Shown here: positions 17,531 to 26,632 of the stretch, piece after piece
How positions within the stretch are numbered: position 1 is the stretch's first letter
Layout of the letters: the number at the start of each line of letters is the position of its first letter
Origin: CAYSTL01 sp964516805
GTDB lineage: Archaea; Thermoplasmatota; Thermoplasmata; Halarchaeoplasmatales; Halarchaeoplasmataceae
Direction of reading: 5' to 3'
Length of the DNA stretch: 64,000 nucleotides
Assembly (NCBI GenBank): GCA_964516805.1
Contig: CAZEXI010000002.1
Span: 9,344-73,343 of the forward strand
Notes under the pieces: generated by a model
Seen by the model: only the letters and a program-made list of their open reading frames with translations
The model's database searches: none
What the model was told of the DNA's origin: nothing
Made by a program: the position numbers and the translations under genes

Positions 17531-18316
17531 ATGATCCCTCTGATATATCAGATCGTCATACCATTCGTTCTCTCAGCTATCATAGTTGTCGGTATCAGCA
17601 TCATCGCTGAAAAATTCGGTACAAAGCTGGGAGGAATAATTGGTACTTTACCATCTACGATTGTTATCGCATTTATTTTTATCTCGTTAAATAAAGGTAC
17701 TTCTTTTGCTTCAGATTCAGCTTCTGTCGTACCGGCAGAGATGGGTATAAATATAATATTTTTATTCATGTTCGCTGTCCTGGCAGATAAAAAACTACAT
17801 ATAACTCTATTCAGTACTTTAGGTGTATGGTCAGTTCTATCAATTTTGCTTTATATCTTCGATTTTAACAACATCTACATCTCCATCATAATTTACCTAT
17901 CTATGATGATTCTGGCTCTTCTTGTACTCGAAAAGGTTATCAAAGTCAAGTCAGTTGAAAAGAAAGAGGTAGAATACACTAAAAGAAAGATTTTGTTTAG
18001 AGGCGTTCTCGCTGGTATTGTTATCGCAGTTGCAGTCACTTTATCTAATATAGGTTCGGTATTGAGTGGAATATTTTCTGTATTTCCAGCTATCTTCCTA
18101 TCTACTATGCTGATTTTTACAAAAGAACATGGTCCTAAATTCGTCGGTGGTATAGCCAAGTCGATGATATTTGGGACACCTACCGTAGTCAGCTATGCAA
18201 TAGCTCTTCATTTTCTTTATCCTGAATTTGGAATGGTGATAGGGACTGTGCTTTCTTATATAATCTCATTAGGGGTTGTCACTGTACTGCTTAAATCTAG
18301 ATACAATCTAAATTGA
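17531..18316 (+). CDS. DUF3147-like duplicated membrane protein
   Basis: A 261-residue protein with eight hydrophobic segments in two halves. The motif GTKLGGIIGTLPSTIVI in the first half recurs in weaker form in the second (SVLSGIFSVFPAIFLST), which shows an internal duplication. DUF3147 proteins of bacteria are about half this size. The function is unknown; transport is plausible from the fold. It follows the symporter by 42 bases but has AT-rich sequence of its own upstream, so co-transcription is uncertain. Confidence 0.65.
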   Translation: MIPLIYQIVIPFVLSAIIVVGISIIAEKFGTKLGGIIGTLPSTIVIAFIFISLNKGTSFASDSASVVPAEMGINIIFLFMFAVLADKKLHITLFSTLGVWSVLSILLYIFDFNNIYISIIIYLSMMILALLVLEKVIKVKSVEKKEVEYTKRKILFRGVLAGIVIAVAVTLSNIGSVLSGIFSVFPAIFLSTMLIFTKEHGPKFVGGIAKSMIFGTPTVVSYAIALHFLYPEFGMVIGTVLSYIISLGVVTVLLKSRYNLN

Positions 18317-18390
18317 GCTCGTGATATAGATTGTAAATATTTTTATACTACAGCGGAACTCCATACCCAACTTAAAGTGAGGTTTGAACC

Positions 18391-20178
18391 ATGGCATCAA
18401 TTTCTGTAAATGAGAAGTTAGAAAAACTTAGAGATTTAATGGATGATAACGGTTTATCGGCATATATAATACCAACTTCTGACCCACATAACAGTGAATA
18501 CGTTCCTGAACGTTATAAGGGTAGAAAATGGATATCTGGATTCACAGGTTCTGCTGGTACCGTAGTCGTAACTAAAAATGAATCAGGATTATGGACAGAC
18601 GGTAGATATTTCATTCAAGCTGAGAACGAATTGGAAGGTACTGAGATAGAGTTATTCAAGATGGGAAAAGAAGATGTTCCTTCGTACAAAGAGTGGCTGG
18701 GAGATAACATAAAAGAAGGAGAGAAGATCGGTTTCAACGGCAAACTGTTTACGATCGATACAGTAAGAGATATGGAAGATGAGCTCAAGGATGATGTAGA
18801 ACTGGTGACAGATATAGATCTTATAGATAAGATATGGAAAGATAGACCAGAAGTACCTAAAAATGACATTTTCATACATGAGGTGAAATATGCTGGTAAA
18901 AGTAGAGAAGAGAAGATCGAAGACATCCGTGAAGAGATGGACGATTTAGGTGGGGATATTTTTCTGATAACTAAATTGGATGAAGTGGCCTGGACCTTTA
19001 ACATAAGAGGTGATGATGTAGAATATAATCCAGTAGCGGTAGCTTATGGTCTTATCTCGAAAGAAGGTTCGCACCTTTTCATAGATGATGATAAGATAGA
19101 TGATTTTGTTGAAAAAAAACTAGAAGACGATGAAATAATATTACATGATTATGAAGAAATCGATGAGTTTGTAAAGGGTCTGAATGGAGATAAAAAAGTT
19201 ATCTTAGATCACAAAAATACAAACAAATGGCTTTTCGATTCTATCCCAGAAGATTGTAAGAAGATAGAAGAAAATCCAAGTATAACACAAGATCTGAAAG
19301 CAGTGAAGAATGATACTGAAATAGAACATTACAAGAAATGTCAGATCAGAGACGGTGTAGCCATGGTAAAATTCCTCCACTGGCTGGAAGAAAATGTTGG
19401 AGATAGTGATATTACTGAGATCACTACAGAAAACAAGGTAGAGCAATTCCGTGCACAAGACGATAGATTTGTAGGTCCAAGCTTCGATCCCATCGCTGCT
19501 TATAAAGAACACGCAGCCATGATGCACTATTCTGCTGACGAAGAATCAGATTATGAATTGGAAAAAGAAGATTTCTATCTTTTAGATTCTGGAGGACAGT
19601 ATTTTGATGGCACTACTGATATCACTAGGACAGTTACTCTTGGAGATATAACAGAAAAACAGAAAAGAGATTTTACACTTGTACTTAAAGGTCACATAAA
19701 TCTAGCTACAGCTAAGTTCTTAAAAGGTTCAAGAGGTGCCAATATCGATGTGCTTGCCAGAAAACCTATGTGGGACAACCATATAGATTACAAATGTGGA
19801 ACTGGACATGGTGTAGGTTTCTTTTTGAATGTTCATGAAGGCCCTCAAAACATATCTAATAACGTTCATGACGTTAAGCTGAAAGAAGGCATGATCGTAA
19901 CAAATGAACCCGGTATCTACAGAAAAGACGAGTGGGGAATAAGGACTGAAAATACTCTTCTGGTCGTAAAAGATGATGAGACTGAGTTTGGAGAGTTCTT
20001 AAAATTTGAAACGATATCTCTCTGTCCGATAGACTTGGATGCTGTAGATGCATCGATGTTGACTGAAGAAGAAAAAGAATGGCTGAACAAATATCACGAA
20101 GAGGTTTACGAAAAGTTGTCACCGCATCTAGACGATGAGTTAGACGAATGGTTAAAAAAGAAAACAAAGAAAATCTAA
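18391..20178 (+). CDS. Xaa-Pro aminopeptidase (peptidase family M24B)
   Basis: A 595-residue metallopeptidase of the large aminopeptidase P type that removes an N-terminal residue before proline. Two creatinase-like N-terminal domains (PTSDPHNSEYVPERYKGRKW is diagnostic) precede the pita-bread catalytic domain. The five metal ligands are seen as Asp399, Asp410, His473, Glu506 and Glu520. Length equals eukaryotic XPNPEP1 and its bacterial relatives. There is no signal peptide, so it acts in the cytoplasm. The ATG follows a GTGAGG ribosome binding site and TATA-like sequence. A T-rich terminator follows at 20187. Confidence 0.95.
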   Translation: MASISVNEKLEKLRDLMDDNGLSAYIIPTSDPHNSEYVPERYKGRKWISGFTGSAGTVVVTKNESGLWTDGRYFIQAENELEGTEIELFKMGKEDVPSYKEWLGDNIKEGEKIGFNGKLFTIDTVRDMEDELKDDVELVTDIDLIDKIWKDRPEVPKNDIFIHEVKYAGKSREEKIEDIREEMDDLGGDIFLITKLDEVAWTFNIRGDDVEYNPVAVAYGLISKEGSHLFIDDDKIDDFVEKKLEDDEIILHDYEEIDEFVKGLNGDKKVILDHKNTNKWLFDSIPEDCKKIEENPSITQDLKAVKNDTEIEHYKKCQIRDGVAMVKFLHWLEENVGDSDITEITTENKVEQFRAQDDRFVGPSFDPIAAYKEHAAMMHYSADEESDYELEKEDFYLLDSGGQYFDGTTDITRTVTLGDITEKQKRDFTLVLKGHINLATAKFLKGSRGANIDVLARKPMWDNHIDYKCGTGHGVGFFLNVHEGPQNISNNVHDVKLKEGMIVTNEPGIYRKDEWGIRTENTLLVVKDDETEFGEFLKFETISLCPIDLDAVDASMLTEEEKEWLNKYHEEVYEKLSPHLDDELDEWLKKKTKKI

Positions 20179-20186
20179 AACCATAA

Positions 20187-20202
20187 TTTTTTTTATTTTT
20201 TT
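20187..20202 (+). terminator. T-rich terminator after aminopeptidase P
   Basis: TTTTTTTTATTTTTTT immediately after the stop codon, the usual form of archaeal termination signal. Confidence 0.55.
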
Positions 20203-20223
20203 ACTTAAAGACCTTAGTGTATC

Positions 20224-20856
20224 TCAGAATAATTCATAATCTTCTTTGTACGATCCGTCTTTTACTCTACCTATAACTAATTTGTATTCTTTCTTCATTC
20301 TTTTGTATTGAAGAAGAAAAACAATAGAAAAAAATAATAGCCATACTAAAATATATACAATATTTACATATTCAAAATAAGTAGCAAAAAGGTATAGATA
20401 TATTCCTATTAAAATCAATGAAGAAATAAACATTATTTTTATTGTCTTTTTTGGACCATACCTTAATAATAATTTTGCATTTAATGTATAATTCGGTATT
20501 AAAAAATCTTTTAGATTTAATCTGTGGTTATCTTTTACCTTATCAATAACCAACGCCATATTGTTTATTCTATTTTCTTTAATATCTTTTCTATAATATA
20601 TCATAATTGAAAGCAATATTAAAAATCCGATCACATATAAGAAGCAGAACCATCCTGAGAAAAGATCAAAATAAGCTACGATAAAGAAGGAACATCCAAA
20701 CAAAGCAAATCCAAATAACATCTTCAGATTTAATGAATAATCTTTTCCTCTTCTTTTCATTAATAAATAACCATATACTATATTCCCTATAACTAGATAA
20801 ATAAAGGCAATTATAAAGATGCTTAGTATCACTAATTTAGCGTTTATGTAAATCAT
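20224..20856 (-). CDS. Multi-pass membrane protein, unknown function
   Basis: A 210-residue protein with about six hydrophobic segments arranged in three hairpins, separated by a basic region near 95-125. No motif was recognised. It converges with aminopeptidase P and its upstream side is a 347-base intergenic region. Confidence 0.6.
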   Translation of the reverse strand: MIYINAKLVILSIFIIAFIYLVIGNIVYGYLLMKRRGKDYSLNLKMLFGFALFGCSFFIVAYFDLFSGWFCFLYVIGFLILLSIMIYYRKDIKENRINNMALVIDKVKDNHRLNLKDFLIPNYTLNAKLLLRYGPKKTIKIMFISSLILIGIYLYLFATYFEYVNIVYILVWLLFFSIVFLLQYKRMKKEYKLVIGRVKDGSYKEDYELF

Positions 20857-21203
20857 TTAGCTATGTAATGAATTGCTTTTATTTAATTTTAAACAAAGTA
20901 GAAACCCTTTAAATAAATATACCTTATTTTATCAATATTTTTAATACGTATTAATAAAAAGATTCACATAGACACGAGTTAGAATGCCTCCGACTTTAGG
21001 GAAGGATGTATGTCAATGATGAAATCACAATCAAAAATTCTTTGCATCTCACCTAACTGTCTGGGTACAACTAAAAAATGCTAGCTTATATTGGTCACTG
21101 TCAAGCGATATGCATCTAAAAGATTTCTACAAAACTTTTTCTCTTTTTTAAAACTAGATAAACATAAATACATGATTTACTTGAACTATACTTGGTGAGA
21201 TTT
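20857..21203. other. 347-base intergenic region with possible transposon remnant
   Basis: Besides the promoters of the two flanking divergent genes, this stretch holds a short reading frame at 20972-21019 that resembles the end of a TnpB-type protein. A mixed-composition stretch (21020-21130) has no gene and no strong hairpin that I could see. Confidence 0.4.
20972..21019 (+). pseudogene. Possible TnpB (IS200/IS605-type) C-terminal remnant
   Basis: The frame reads TRVRMPPTLGKDVCQ and then stops. From memory this resembles the C-terminal tail encoded near the right end of archaeal IS1341/TnpB elements, where the same DNA also forms the guide RNA scaffold (CCTCCGACTTTAGGGAAGG can fold on itself). 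A stop codon lies directly upstream in the same frame and no more of a transposase is seen, so it would be a relic. The fragment is very short and the call rests on recall. Confidence 0.3.
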
Positions 21204-21581
21204 ATGAATATCAAAAAATATGCTTCAATTTACTCAATGTTTATCGGCATATCGATGATTGTGATGTGGACCATGTTTTATATCAATGGCCAGATCCCTG
21301 AACTGAGTTCTGAACCGATACAGATAGGTATGCATCTTACAGCAGAATTTACAACTGCAGTGATGATGATCATAGGTGGTATTGGCCTATTAAATAATTG
21401 GAGTAAAGCTATCTATATATTTCAATTCTCTATGGGGATGCTTATCTACACACTAATCCAGAGCCCAGGATACTTTGCACAACAGGGATATCTCAGTTTT
21501 ATGGGTATGTTTGGTATTTTCATGTTATTAGCTTTAATTTTCTTGATCTATTCCTTCAAAAATACGGATGATTTCTTATGA
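21204..21581 (+). CDS. Four-helix small membrane protein, unknown function
   Basis: A 125-residue protein with four transmembrane segments (roughly 8-26, 43-62, 70-85 and 96-115). The ATG at 21204 is preferred to the TTG at 21192 because a GGTGAG ribosome binding site lies between them. No family could be named. It converges with the phosphodiesterase-like gene with only 2 bases between them. Confidence 0.7.
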   Translation: MNIKKYASIYSMFIGISMIVMWTMFYINGQIPELSSEPIQIGMHLTAEFTTAVMMIIGGIGLLNNWSKAIYIFQFSMGMLIYTLIQSPGYFAQQGYLSFMGMFGIFMLLALIFLIYSFKNTDDFL

Positions 21582-21583
21582 AC

Positions 21584-22738
21584 TCATGATAAATCCACAA
21601 TCGATAGCGGAACGTACATCTCTTTCGATGAAAGACCACCGTGGTTTCCTATCATAAAACGGTCATCCTCATTTGGAAGAGTATCATACATTATATGGTT
21701 ATCTTTCATTATTAGAATATAATCCCCTATTCTATCCATCAACTTTTGATTTGGTTCAAACAATCCAAAATAATTATCCTGGACTAAATCTTCACTTTTA
21801 TAGAGATGACAGTAATCGCTCAATTCATCTTCATAGTAATTGGTGAATTTGTCATCTTTATTTGGATGGACATAGCAGAATAGAGATCTGTAATCACCGC
21901 ATAATGGTAACGTCAAGCAATCAGCGAAGTCAGGATGGTCCTCTAACCTGATAGCTTTCTCTTCAGTAGAATCGATGAAACCATGGTCAGCAGTGATCAA
22001 TAGAGTTGTATCAGTATCTTTTATGTTCTCCACAAATTCTTTGATATTCCTATCGATTCTCAGCAATTCCATCCATGAATCCACGCTTTTATGCCCGTTT
22101 TCATGAGATGCTCTATCATAGTTGTTCCAGTATCCATAGATATACTTTCTTTCTTCGTTGTTTTTGATAATAGATTCAATCTTATCTAGTAAACCTCTCG
22201 TCTTATCATAACCACTCACTTCTATATTGGAGGTATAAAAATCATTGAAAACTGAATCTTTAATCTTATTATTAGTAATAAAATGCTTTTCCTCATCAAT
22301 TTTTTTAACCAAAGATACATCAGATAATATAGAATTTACATCCACATCTGCCTCATCAAATACCTGCTCGCCATATCTTGGTTTAAATGGTAAAATGGTG
22401 GAAACAACCCCGATCTCTTTCAAATATGTGTACCAACCGGTTACTCCGTGCTGTTGTGGAGGTAAACCTGTCATGAAAGTAGGAATGGCGGACGCTGTCG
22501 AAGAAGGAAAAACTGAAGTCAATTTTCTTTCTAGATTTTTATACAGAAAAGTATTTTTTCCTTTTTCTTTCAGATATTCATATCCTATACCGTCCAAAAC
22601 CAGAAGGACTACATTCTTCTTATCTGATAAAGATCCAAAACAAGATAATCTATCATATGGACTCTTTACGCAAAAAGATTCTATGACCGAACTCATCAGA
22701 TTTGTGATATTTCCATCTTCATAATCAGGTAAAGTCAT
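21584..22738 (-). CDS. Alkaline-phosphatase superfamily phosphodiesterase/pyrophosphatase-like
   Basis: A 384-residue cytoplasmic protein of the type I phosphodiesterase/nucleotide pyrophosphatase branch (PF01663-like). Seen motifs: NVVLLVLDGIGYEYL (first metal Asp), FPSSTASAIPTFMTGLPPQQHG containing the nucleophile Ser/Thr, and TADHGF with further metal ligands; a late GNHGG supplies another histidine. Such archaeal enzymes act on phosphate or sulfate esters with two divalent metals. Substrate unknown. There is no signal peptide, unlike many relatives. It may be transcribed with the upstream gene (22782-23858), 43 bases away. Confidence 0.8.
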   Translation of the reverse strand: MTLPDYEDGNITNLMSSVIESFCVKSPYDRLSCFGSLSDKKNVVLLVLDGIGYEYLKEKGKNTFLYKNLERKLTSVFPSSTASAIPTFMTGLPPQQHGVTGWYTYLKEIGVVSTILPFKPRYGEQVFDEADVDVNSILSDVSLVKKIDEEKHFITNNKIKDSVFNDFYTSNIEVSGYDKTRGLLDKIESIIKNNEERKYIYGYWNNYDRASHENGHKSVDSWMELLRIDRNIKEFVENIKDTDTTLLITADHGFIDSTEEKAIRLEDHPDFADCLTLPLCGDYRSLFCYVHPNKDDKFTNYYEDELSDYCHLYKSEDLVQDNYFGLFEPNQKLMDRIGDYILIMKDNHIMYDTLPNEDDRFMIGNHGGLSSKEMYVPLSIVDLS

Positions 22739-22781
22739 CTTTATAGAATAAAAACACTTAATAATAAAATAATTTCCTTTC

Positions 22782-23858
22782 TTAGGTTAGTTTTAAATTG
22801 GCTCTCTTAAATCTAGTTTTTATTGCTTTAAATTTTTCTTTTTCATCTAAATTTTTTTCAACTCTCTTCAAATAATTCATGAAAAAATTATCATCCTGAT
22901 CAAATAGATATTTAGTTATCTCATCCCAATAGACCATGCTGATCTTATCTCTTACTTCCTTCAAAAATCCTCCAAAATATTTTGGATAGCAGCTTTCGTT
23001 GATATCCTCTGGATACTCTTTGTTGATCAAATCATTGTACTCAACTAGATTCTTACCGATATATTTTGTAATATAATTGTAATAGGTCATATTATACTCA
23101 TTAATCACTCTAGGACAAGTAATTACATATCTAAAATCCCATCCTTCATACAAGCTATCTTTATGATTAGTTAATAAGTACGCAGATTCTAAACCTTTTA
23201 TTATCTGATTTACCTTTGGGTACCTAGTAGTACTGGTACTTATATCACTCTCCATCTTAGATTCAATAAAGATGAATAATTTCTCTGAAGGAAGAATTAA
23301 GACTGCATCGAATTTGACCCACCTATTCGTATATTTAAGGTCTAAAAAAGAAAGTTTTCTAAATGTCTCTCCTCCATGAAATGAACTATTCATCACACTA
23401 AATTCGAAAAGGAGGACTGAATCTGTCATATCAAGACCTGTTAAATCCAGGTTTGATTCTATCGATTTTTTTAAAAGGTTTTTACTATTTTTTGATCCTT
23501 TATACAGCTTTTCTCCACTTCTAAGAGAATCAAAAAAGTTCTTGGACCATCTAGATCGATCATCTCTAGGTTTCAATTTCAGGTTACCGTTCTGGCTCCA
23601 GTCATCTAAATTACCAAAAACAAATAAAGTAAGTGAATTTTCAGAATTTGAATTGTAAAAACTGTTTTTATGGTCCTTCTTATTCAACAATGATTTTGAT
23701 CTGTTATCTGTGAGTCCGTAATACAGATTCCAATCTGTTTCCAATTTATCCGAATTAAGTAACAATCGATGATCTTCTAAAATTCTATCATCCTCTGATG
23801 CGTTATTTCTTAGTACACAACCACCACATATTACAAGGATATAAAAAGTAAATACCAA
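22782..23858 (-). CDS. PD-(D/E)XK-type restriction-fold protein (putative)
   Basis: A 358-residue protein of unknown family. Residues 180-201 read as a strand with Asp184, then a hairpin, then ESK at 199-201, which is the D-x(n)-E-x-K active site of the PD-(D/E)XK nuclease fold. The remainder is helical, charged and without other motifs. The long open start is a TTG at 23858 and no ATG occurs before residue about 144, so the true start is unsure; the first 15 residues are hydrophobic and may not be translated. It lies upstream of the phosphodiesterase-like gene on the same strand, and downstream (on this strand) of the RNA-like structures at 23929-24003. Confidence 0.5.
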   Translation of the reverse strand: MVFTFYILVICGGCVLRNNASEDDRILEDHRLLLNSDKLETDWNLYYGLTDNRSKSLLNKKDHKNSFYNSNSENSLTLFVFGNLDDWSQNGNLKLKPRDDRSRWSKNFFDSLRSGEKLYKGSKNSKNLLKKSIESNLDLTGLDMTDSVLLFEFSVMNSSFHGGETFRKLSFLDLKYTNRWVKFDAVLILPSEKLFIFIESKMESDISTSTTRYPKVNQIIKGLESAYLLTNHKDSLYEGWDFRYVITCPRVINEYNMTYYNYITKYIGKNLVEYNDLINKEYPEDINESCYPKYFGGFLKEVRDKISMVYWDEITKYLFDQDDNFFMNYLKRVEKNLDEKEKFKAIKTRFKRANLKLT

Positions 23859-24206
23859 GGGGGAAGTAAAAGTGAATTTAGATGACAGAGTTTTAATCTA
23901 GAGTTATAATAAACAATAATAATATAAAGGAGGGGCCCTTTTTGTAGAGTGAGGTAGACCTTCTTTCTAAAGGTAAAAATGAGGGTCCTCTCCCGTCATT
24001 TTTAGCTTATGATATGTAATGAATAATAGCGCTCCTTCTTAGTATATATAAATTTCCTACAAAAACCATAAACATAACCCTGTTATTATCAATATCGATT
24101 TCTAGTAAAAAAATACTCTCATTATTATTCTATATATAGTATTTCAAAATTCATACCTAAACCTTATATATGGCATCCTAATAGGCTTGTTTGAAAAGGT
24201 GAATAT
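23859..24206. other. 348-base intergenic region with competing RNA structures
   Basis: Divergent genes flank this gap. It contains inverted repeats at 23929-24003, TATA-like boxes at about 23903-23912 and 23921-23928, and the promoter of the small gene at 24207 (TTATATAT near 24164). The stretch 24010-24150 is very AT-rich and shows nothing more. Confidence 0.5.
23929..24004. ncRNA. Candidate small RNA or leader with alternative hairpins
   Basis: Read on the plus strand, ACCTT pairs with AAGGT (23958-23975), and AAAAATGA-GGG pairs with CCC-G-TCATTTTT (23975-24003) and ends in T5, like an intrinsic terminator. An alternative fold pairs GGAGGGGCCC (23929-23938) with GGGTCCTCTCC (23983-23993) and would break the second hairpin. 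A TATA-like box at 23921-23928 could start a plus-strand RNA near 23950. On the minus strand the same DNA would be a leader for the restriction-fold gene. Confidence 0.4.
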
Positions 24207-24404
24207 ATGGACGAAACACTCTGTTCGGTGGAAATCATAAAAAGCAACGGAAATTTTAAAGCCAAAGTACAGACTAGTATGGGCAGATATGTCGAATACA
24301 CGAACTCAGACTTCGAAAATCTATTGGAAAGAGTCTACGAAGACATCCAAGAAGAAATCGAATCCGCCATATTTGACCAGCAAATGGAACAGCAGATGAT
24401 GTAA
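24207..24404 (+). CDS. Small acidic protein, unknown function
   Basis: A 65-residue soluble protein. The first half has strand-forming stretches (CSVEIIKSNGNFKAKVQTS), the second an amphipathic acidic helix (EDIQEEIESAIFDQQMEQ). It has a TATA-like box about 42 bases upstream and an AAAGGTGA ribosome binding site 8 bases before the ATG, which strongly supports a real gene. No family recognised; the layout resembles small beta-beta-alpha regulatory proteins. Confidence 0.7.
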   Translation: MDETLCSVEIIKSNGNFKAKVQTSMGRYVEYTNSDFENLLERVYEDIQEEIESAIFDQQMEQQMM

Positions 24405-24450
24405 AGGCAATCTAAAAAATTAAAAAGAGGAATCACTGCAACAGATACAT

Positions 24451-24816
24451 TTATCCCTCTACAATTTTTTTCATCGATTCTAGATTTTCCTCTATCTCTC
24501 TTACTTTATCCATCTCTTTATCTTGTATCTCGTTCATTATGTCTGCTAACGGTTTCTTCAATTTGTATGAATGTTGTGGTCTACCTCTCCCTTCTTTGTT
24601 GATTTCACGTTTACTGATCCAATTTCTATTTCTCAATTCTCTTACAGCTACAGATATCTCAGGCTGTCTTAAAGAAGTATGTGATTCAATCTCTCTGCTT
24701 TTTGCTTCATCTTCTTCCGCGAGATAAAGCAAAGTTTTAGCAGTATTCTTTTTAAGACCAGTTTTTATTAAACGGTCTATCAATTCTTTTTCATTTCTTT
24801 TTGGCAACTTAATCAT
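24451..24816 (-). CDS. Winged-helix transcriptional regulator
   Basis: A 121-residue DNA-binding protein. After a short N-terminal helix, residues about 15-85 form a winged helix: KNTAKTLLYLAEEDEAKSREIE, then recognition helix SLRQPEISVAVRELRNRNW, and wing REINKEGRGRPQHSYKLKK. A C-terminal helix likely dimerises it. It resembles small archaeal ArsR/TrmB-like regulators. A ligand site is not evident. It is divergent from the DUF72 gene. Confidence 0.85.
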   Translation of the reverse strand: MIKLPKRNEKELIDRLIKTGLKKNTAKTLLYLAEEDEAKSREIESHTSLRQPEISVAVRELRNRNWISKREINKEGRGRPQHSYKLKKPLADIMNEIQDKEMDKVREIEENLESMKKIVEG

Positions 24817-24960
24817 TTCTTATTCCCCCCAAGTATAAGATATTTATTTTATAGCATATAGATTTTTCTATTAAGTTAATTTCTATTCAATATAATATGA
24901 TATAATTACATACCTCAATATTATTAATAAAGCTCCCCTTTTACATGATAAGGTGCTAAA

Positions 24961-25758
24961 ATGGGTGAAGTGATAATCGGAACTTGTGGTTATGGTTATT
25001 ACAAGCCAAAAAAAGGGTGGAAAGACAGGTACAAGAGTAAATTACAAGCCTTCTCTGATCATTATAAATGCGTAGAATTGAATAGAACTTTTTATAAACT
25101 TCCTATGAAAAAAACTGCAGAGAAATGGAAAAATAATGTTTTCGATAATTTTGAATTCACTTTAAAGGCATGGCAGGCTCTTACTCATCCAACCTCAAGC
25201 CCCACATGGAGAAATAAAAAGGATAAATTGACTGATTCACAGAAAAAAAATTTTGGTTATCTCCGTCCAAATGAATATGTCATCAACGCTTGGAAAGAAA
25301 CAAAAGATATAGCAGGTGCACTAGATGTCGATATCTGCGTGATTCAAACACCTAGAAGCTTTGAATGTAACTCTGAAAATGAAAAAAATATGAGAGAATT
25401 GTTCACAAATATCAAACATGATGACATTACTCTAGCATGGGAGCCACGAGGAAATTGGAAGGAGAACAAGGATAAAATCAAATCTATATGTGATGATCTA
25501 GACTTAATTCACATAGTGGATATCATGAGAAGAAAACCGTTATCTGATCAAGACAAGGTTTACATCAGATTACATGGACTGAACGAAGATGAATACGATT
25601 ACAATTACGATTATTCAAATGAGGAACTAAAGGACTTGTCTGATAAACTGATGAATCTAACTGATTCTCATGAAAAAGTTTACTGTATGTTCAATAATTA
25701 CGAGATGTACAATAATGCTGATACATTGAGAAACATCTTGAACCAAAATAAAGAATAA
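24961..25758 (+). CDS. DUF72 family protein (TIM-barrel)
   Basis: A 265-residue protein of the DUF72 family, opening GEVIIGTCGYGYYKPKKGW and containing FEFTLKAWQALTHP, LAWEPRGNW and VYIRLHG, the conserved strands of this TIM barrel. The biochemical role is unknown although nuclease or phosphatase activity has been suggested for relatives from fold alone. It carries a late CMFNNYEMYNNA motif typical of the family. Length is normal. Confidence 0.9.
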   Translation: MGEVIIGTCGYGYYKPKKGWKDRYKSKLQAFSDHYKCVELNRTFYKLPMKKTAEKWKNNVFDNFEFTLKAWQALTHPTSSPTWRNKKDKLTDSQKKNFGYLRPNEYVINAWKETKDIAGALDVDICVIQTPRSFECNSENEKNMRELFTNIKHDDITLAWEPRGNWKENKDKIKSICDDLDLIHIVDIMRRKPLSDQDKVYIRLHGLNEDEYDYNYDYSNEELKDLSDKLMNLTDSHEKVYCMFNNYEMYNNADTLRNILNQNKE

Positions 25759-25789
25759 TTCCTTTATAGATTGTGTTTCATTCACGATT

Positions 25790-26563
25790 ATGAGAAAAAT
25801 TTTGATAACTGCGGGAGTCCACGGTGACGAGTTTGGGTCTGTATTCGTGGCTAGAGAATTAAAGGGATGGGTTGAGGGTAAAGGGTTCGATAATATAGAT
25901 ATATTACCAAATGTGAATCTAGAAGCTCTCGAAGCATGGCAGAGGGAGAACCCTGAAGATGAAAAGGATCTTAACAGAGAATTTCCTGGTGATATTGATG
26001 GTTCTATCACAGAAAAAAGAGCCCATGATCTTTTTGAAAAAGCTAAGCGGTACGATTACGTTATAGACTTGCATACTTATGGCGAAGGTAGCCGATGCTT
26101 ACCTTATATGCTCACTGATCTTACAAAAGAATACAATGTTGAACTCTGTAAAAATATTGGTGTGAAGTACGGGGTGCAAACAGGAGGAGATTCAGGACAG
26201 ATGTTTCTAGAATTATCTAATCTTGGGATTCCTTCCATGATCATAGAATCAGGAGGATCACATTATTTACGTGAAAAAATAATGGACAGCGTTCTTGATA
26301 ATCTAAAACAATTTATCTTAAACGAACAACGTAAAGAAGAAGTAAAATTTTACAGAAAATACACTAGATACAATCCTGAATTAGAAGGGACCTATGAACC
26401 GATAAAAAAACCAGGTGATACGGTTAAAGAAGGAGAGATAATTGGTTTTCTAGACGATAAAGAGATAGTTTCAAAGTATGATGGATTTATTTTAGGTATC
26501 AAGATGAGTGGGGAATACGAATATGAAGAGGAAAGCCTTGCAGCGATAGCATTTGATGAATGA
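25790..26563 (+). CDS. AstE/AspA-family zinc deacylase (M14-like)
   Basis: A 257-residue zinc enzyme of the succinylglutamate desuccinylase/aspartoacylase family. Zinc ligands are visible in GVHGDEFGS (H-x2-E) and IDLHTYG, with DLNREFPG binding substrate, and Glu in MIIESGGS as catalytic base. After about residue 190 there is a biotinyl-lipoyl-like beta barrel (KPGDTVKEGEIIGFLDD). It would hydrolyse an N-acyl amino acid or related amide. It begins 31 bases after the DUF72 gene and may be read with it. Confidence 0.85.
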   Translation: MRKILITAGVHGDEFGSVFVARELKGWVEGKGFDNIDILPNVNLEALEAWQRENPEDEKDLNREFPGDIDGSITEKRAHDLFEKAKRYDYVIDLHTYGEGSRCLPYMLTDLTKEYNVELCKNIGVKYGVQTGGDSGQMFLELSNLGIPSMIIESGGSHYLREKIMDSVLDNLKQFILNEQRKEEVKFYRKYTRYNPELEGTYEPIKKPGDTVKEGEIIGFLDDKEIVSKYDGFILGIKMSGEYEYEEESLAAIAFDE

Positions 26564-26632
26564 TTTCAATCGGAGGTTTTTTAAACTTAGTTCCTATTAG
26601 GCTGAAATAACATATTAAAAGGGCTGGTTACA

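Noticed and set aside
22245..22724. A 159-codon plus-strand frame opposite the phosphodiesterase gene
   Set aside because: Antisense shadow; the product lacks any domain and opposes a conserved gene.
23816..23858. Lipoprotein-like signal (hydrophobic start then CGGC) in the restriction-fold protein
   Set aside because: The hydrophobic stretch is short and begins at a doubtful TTG; no lysine or arginine precedes it as expected for a signal peptide.
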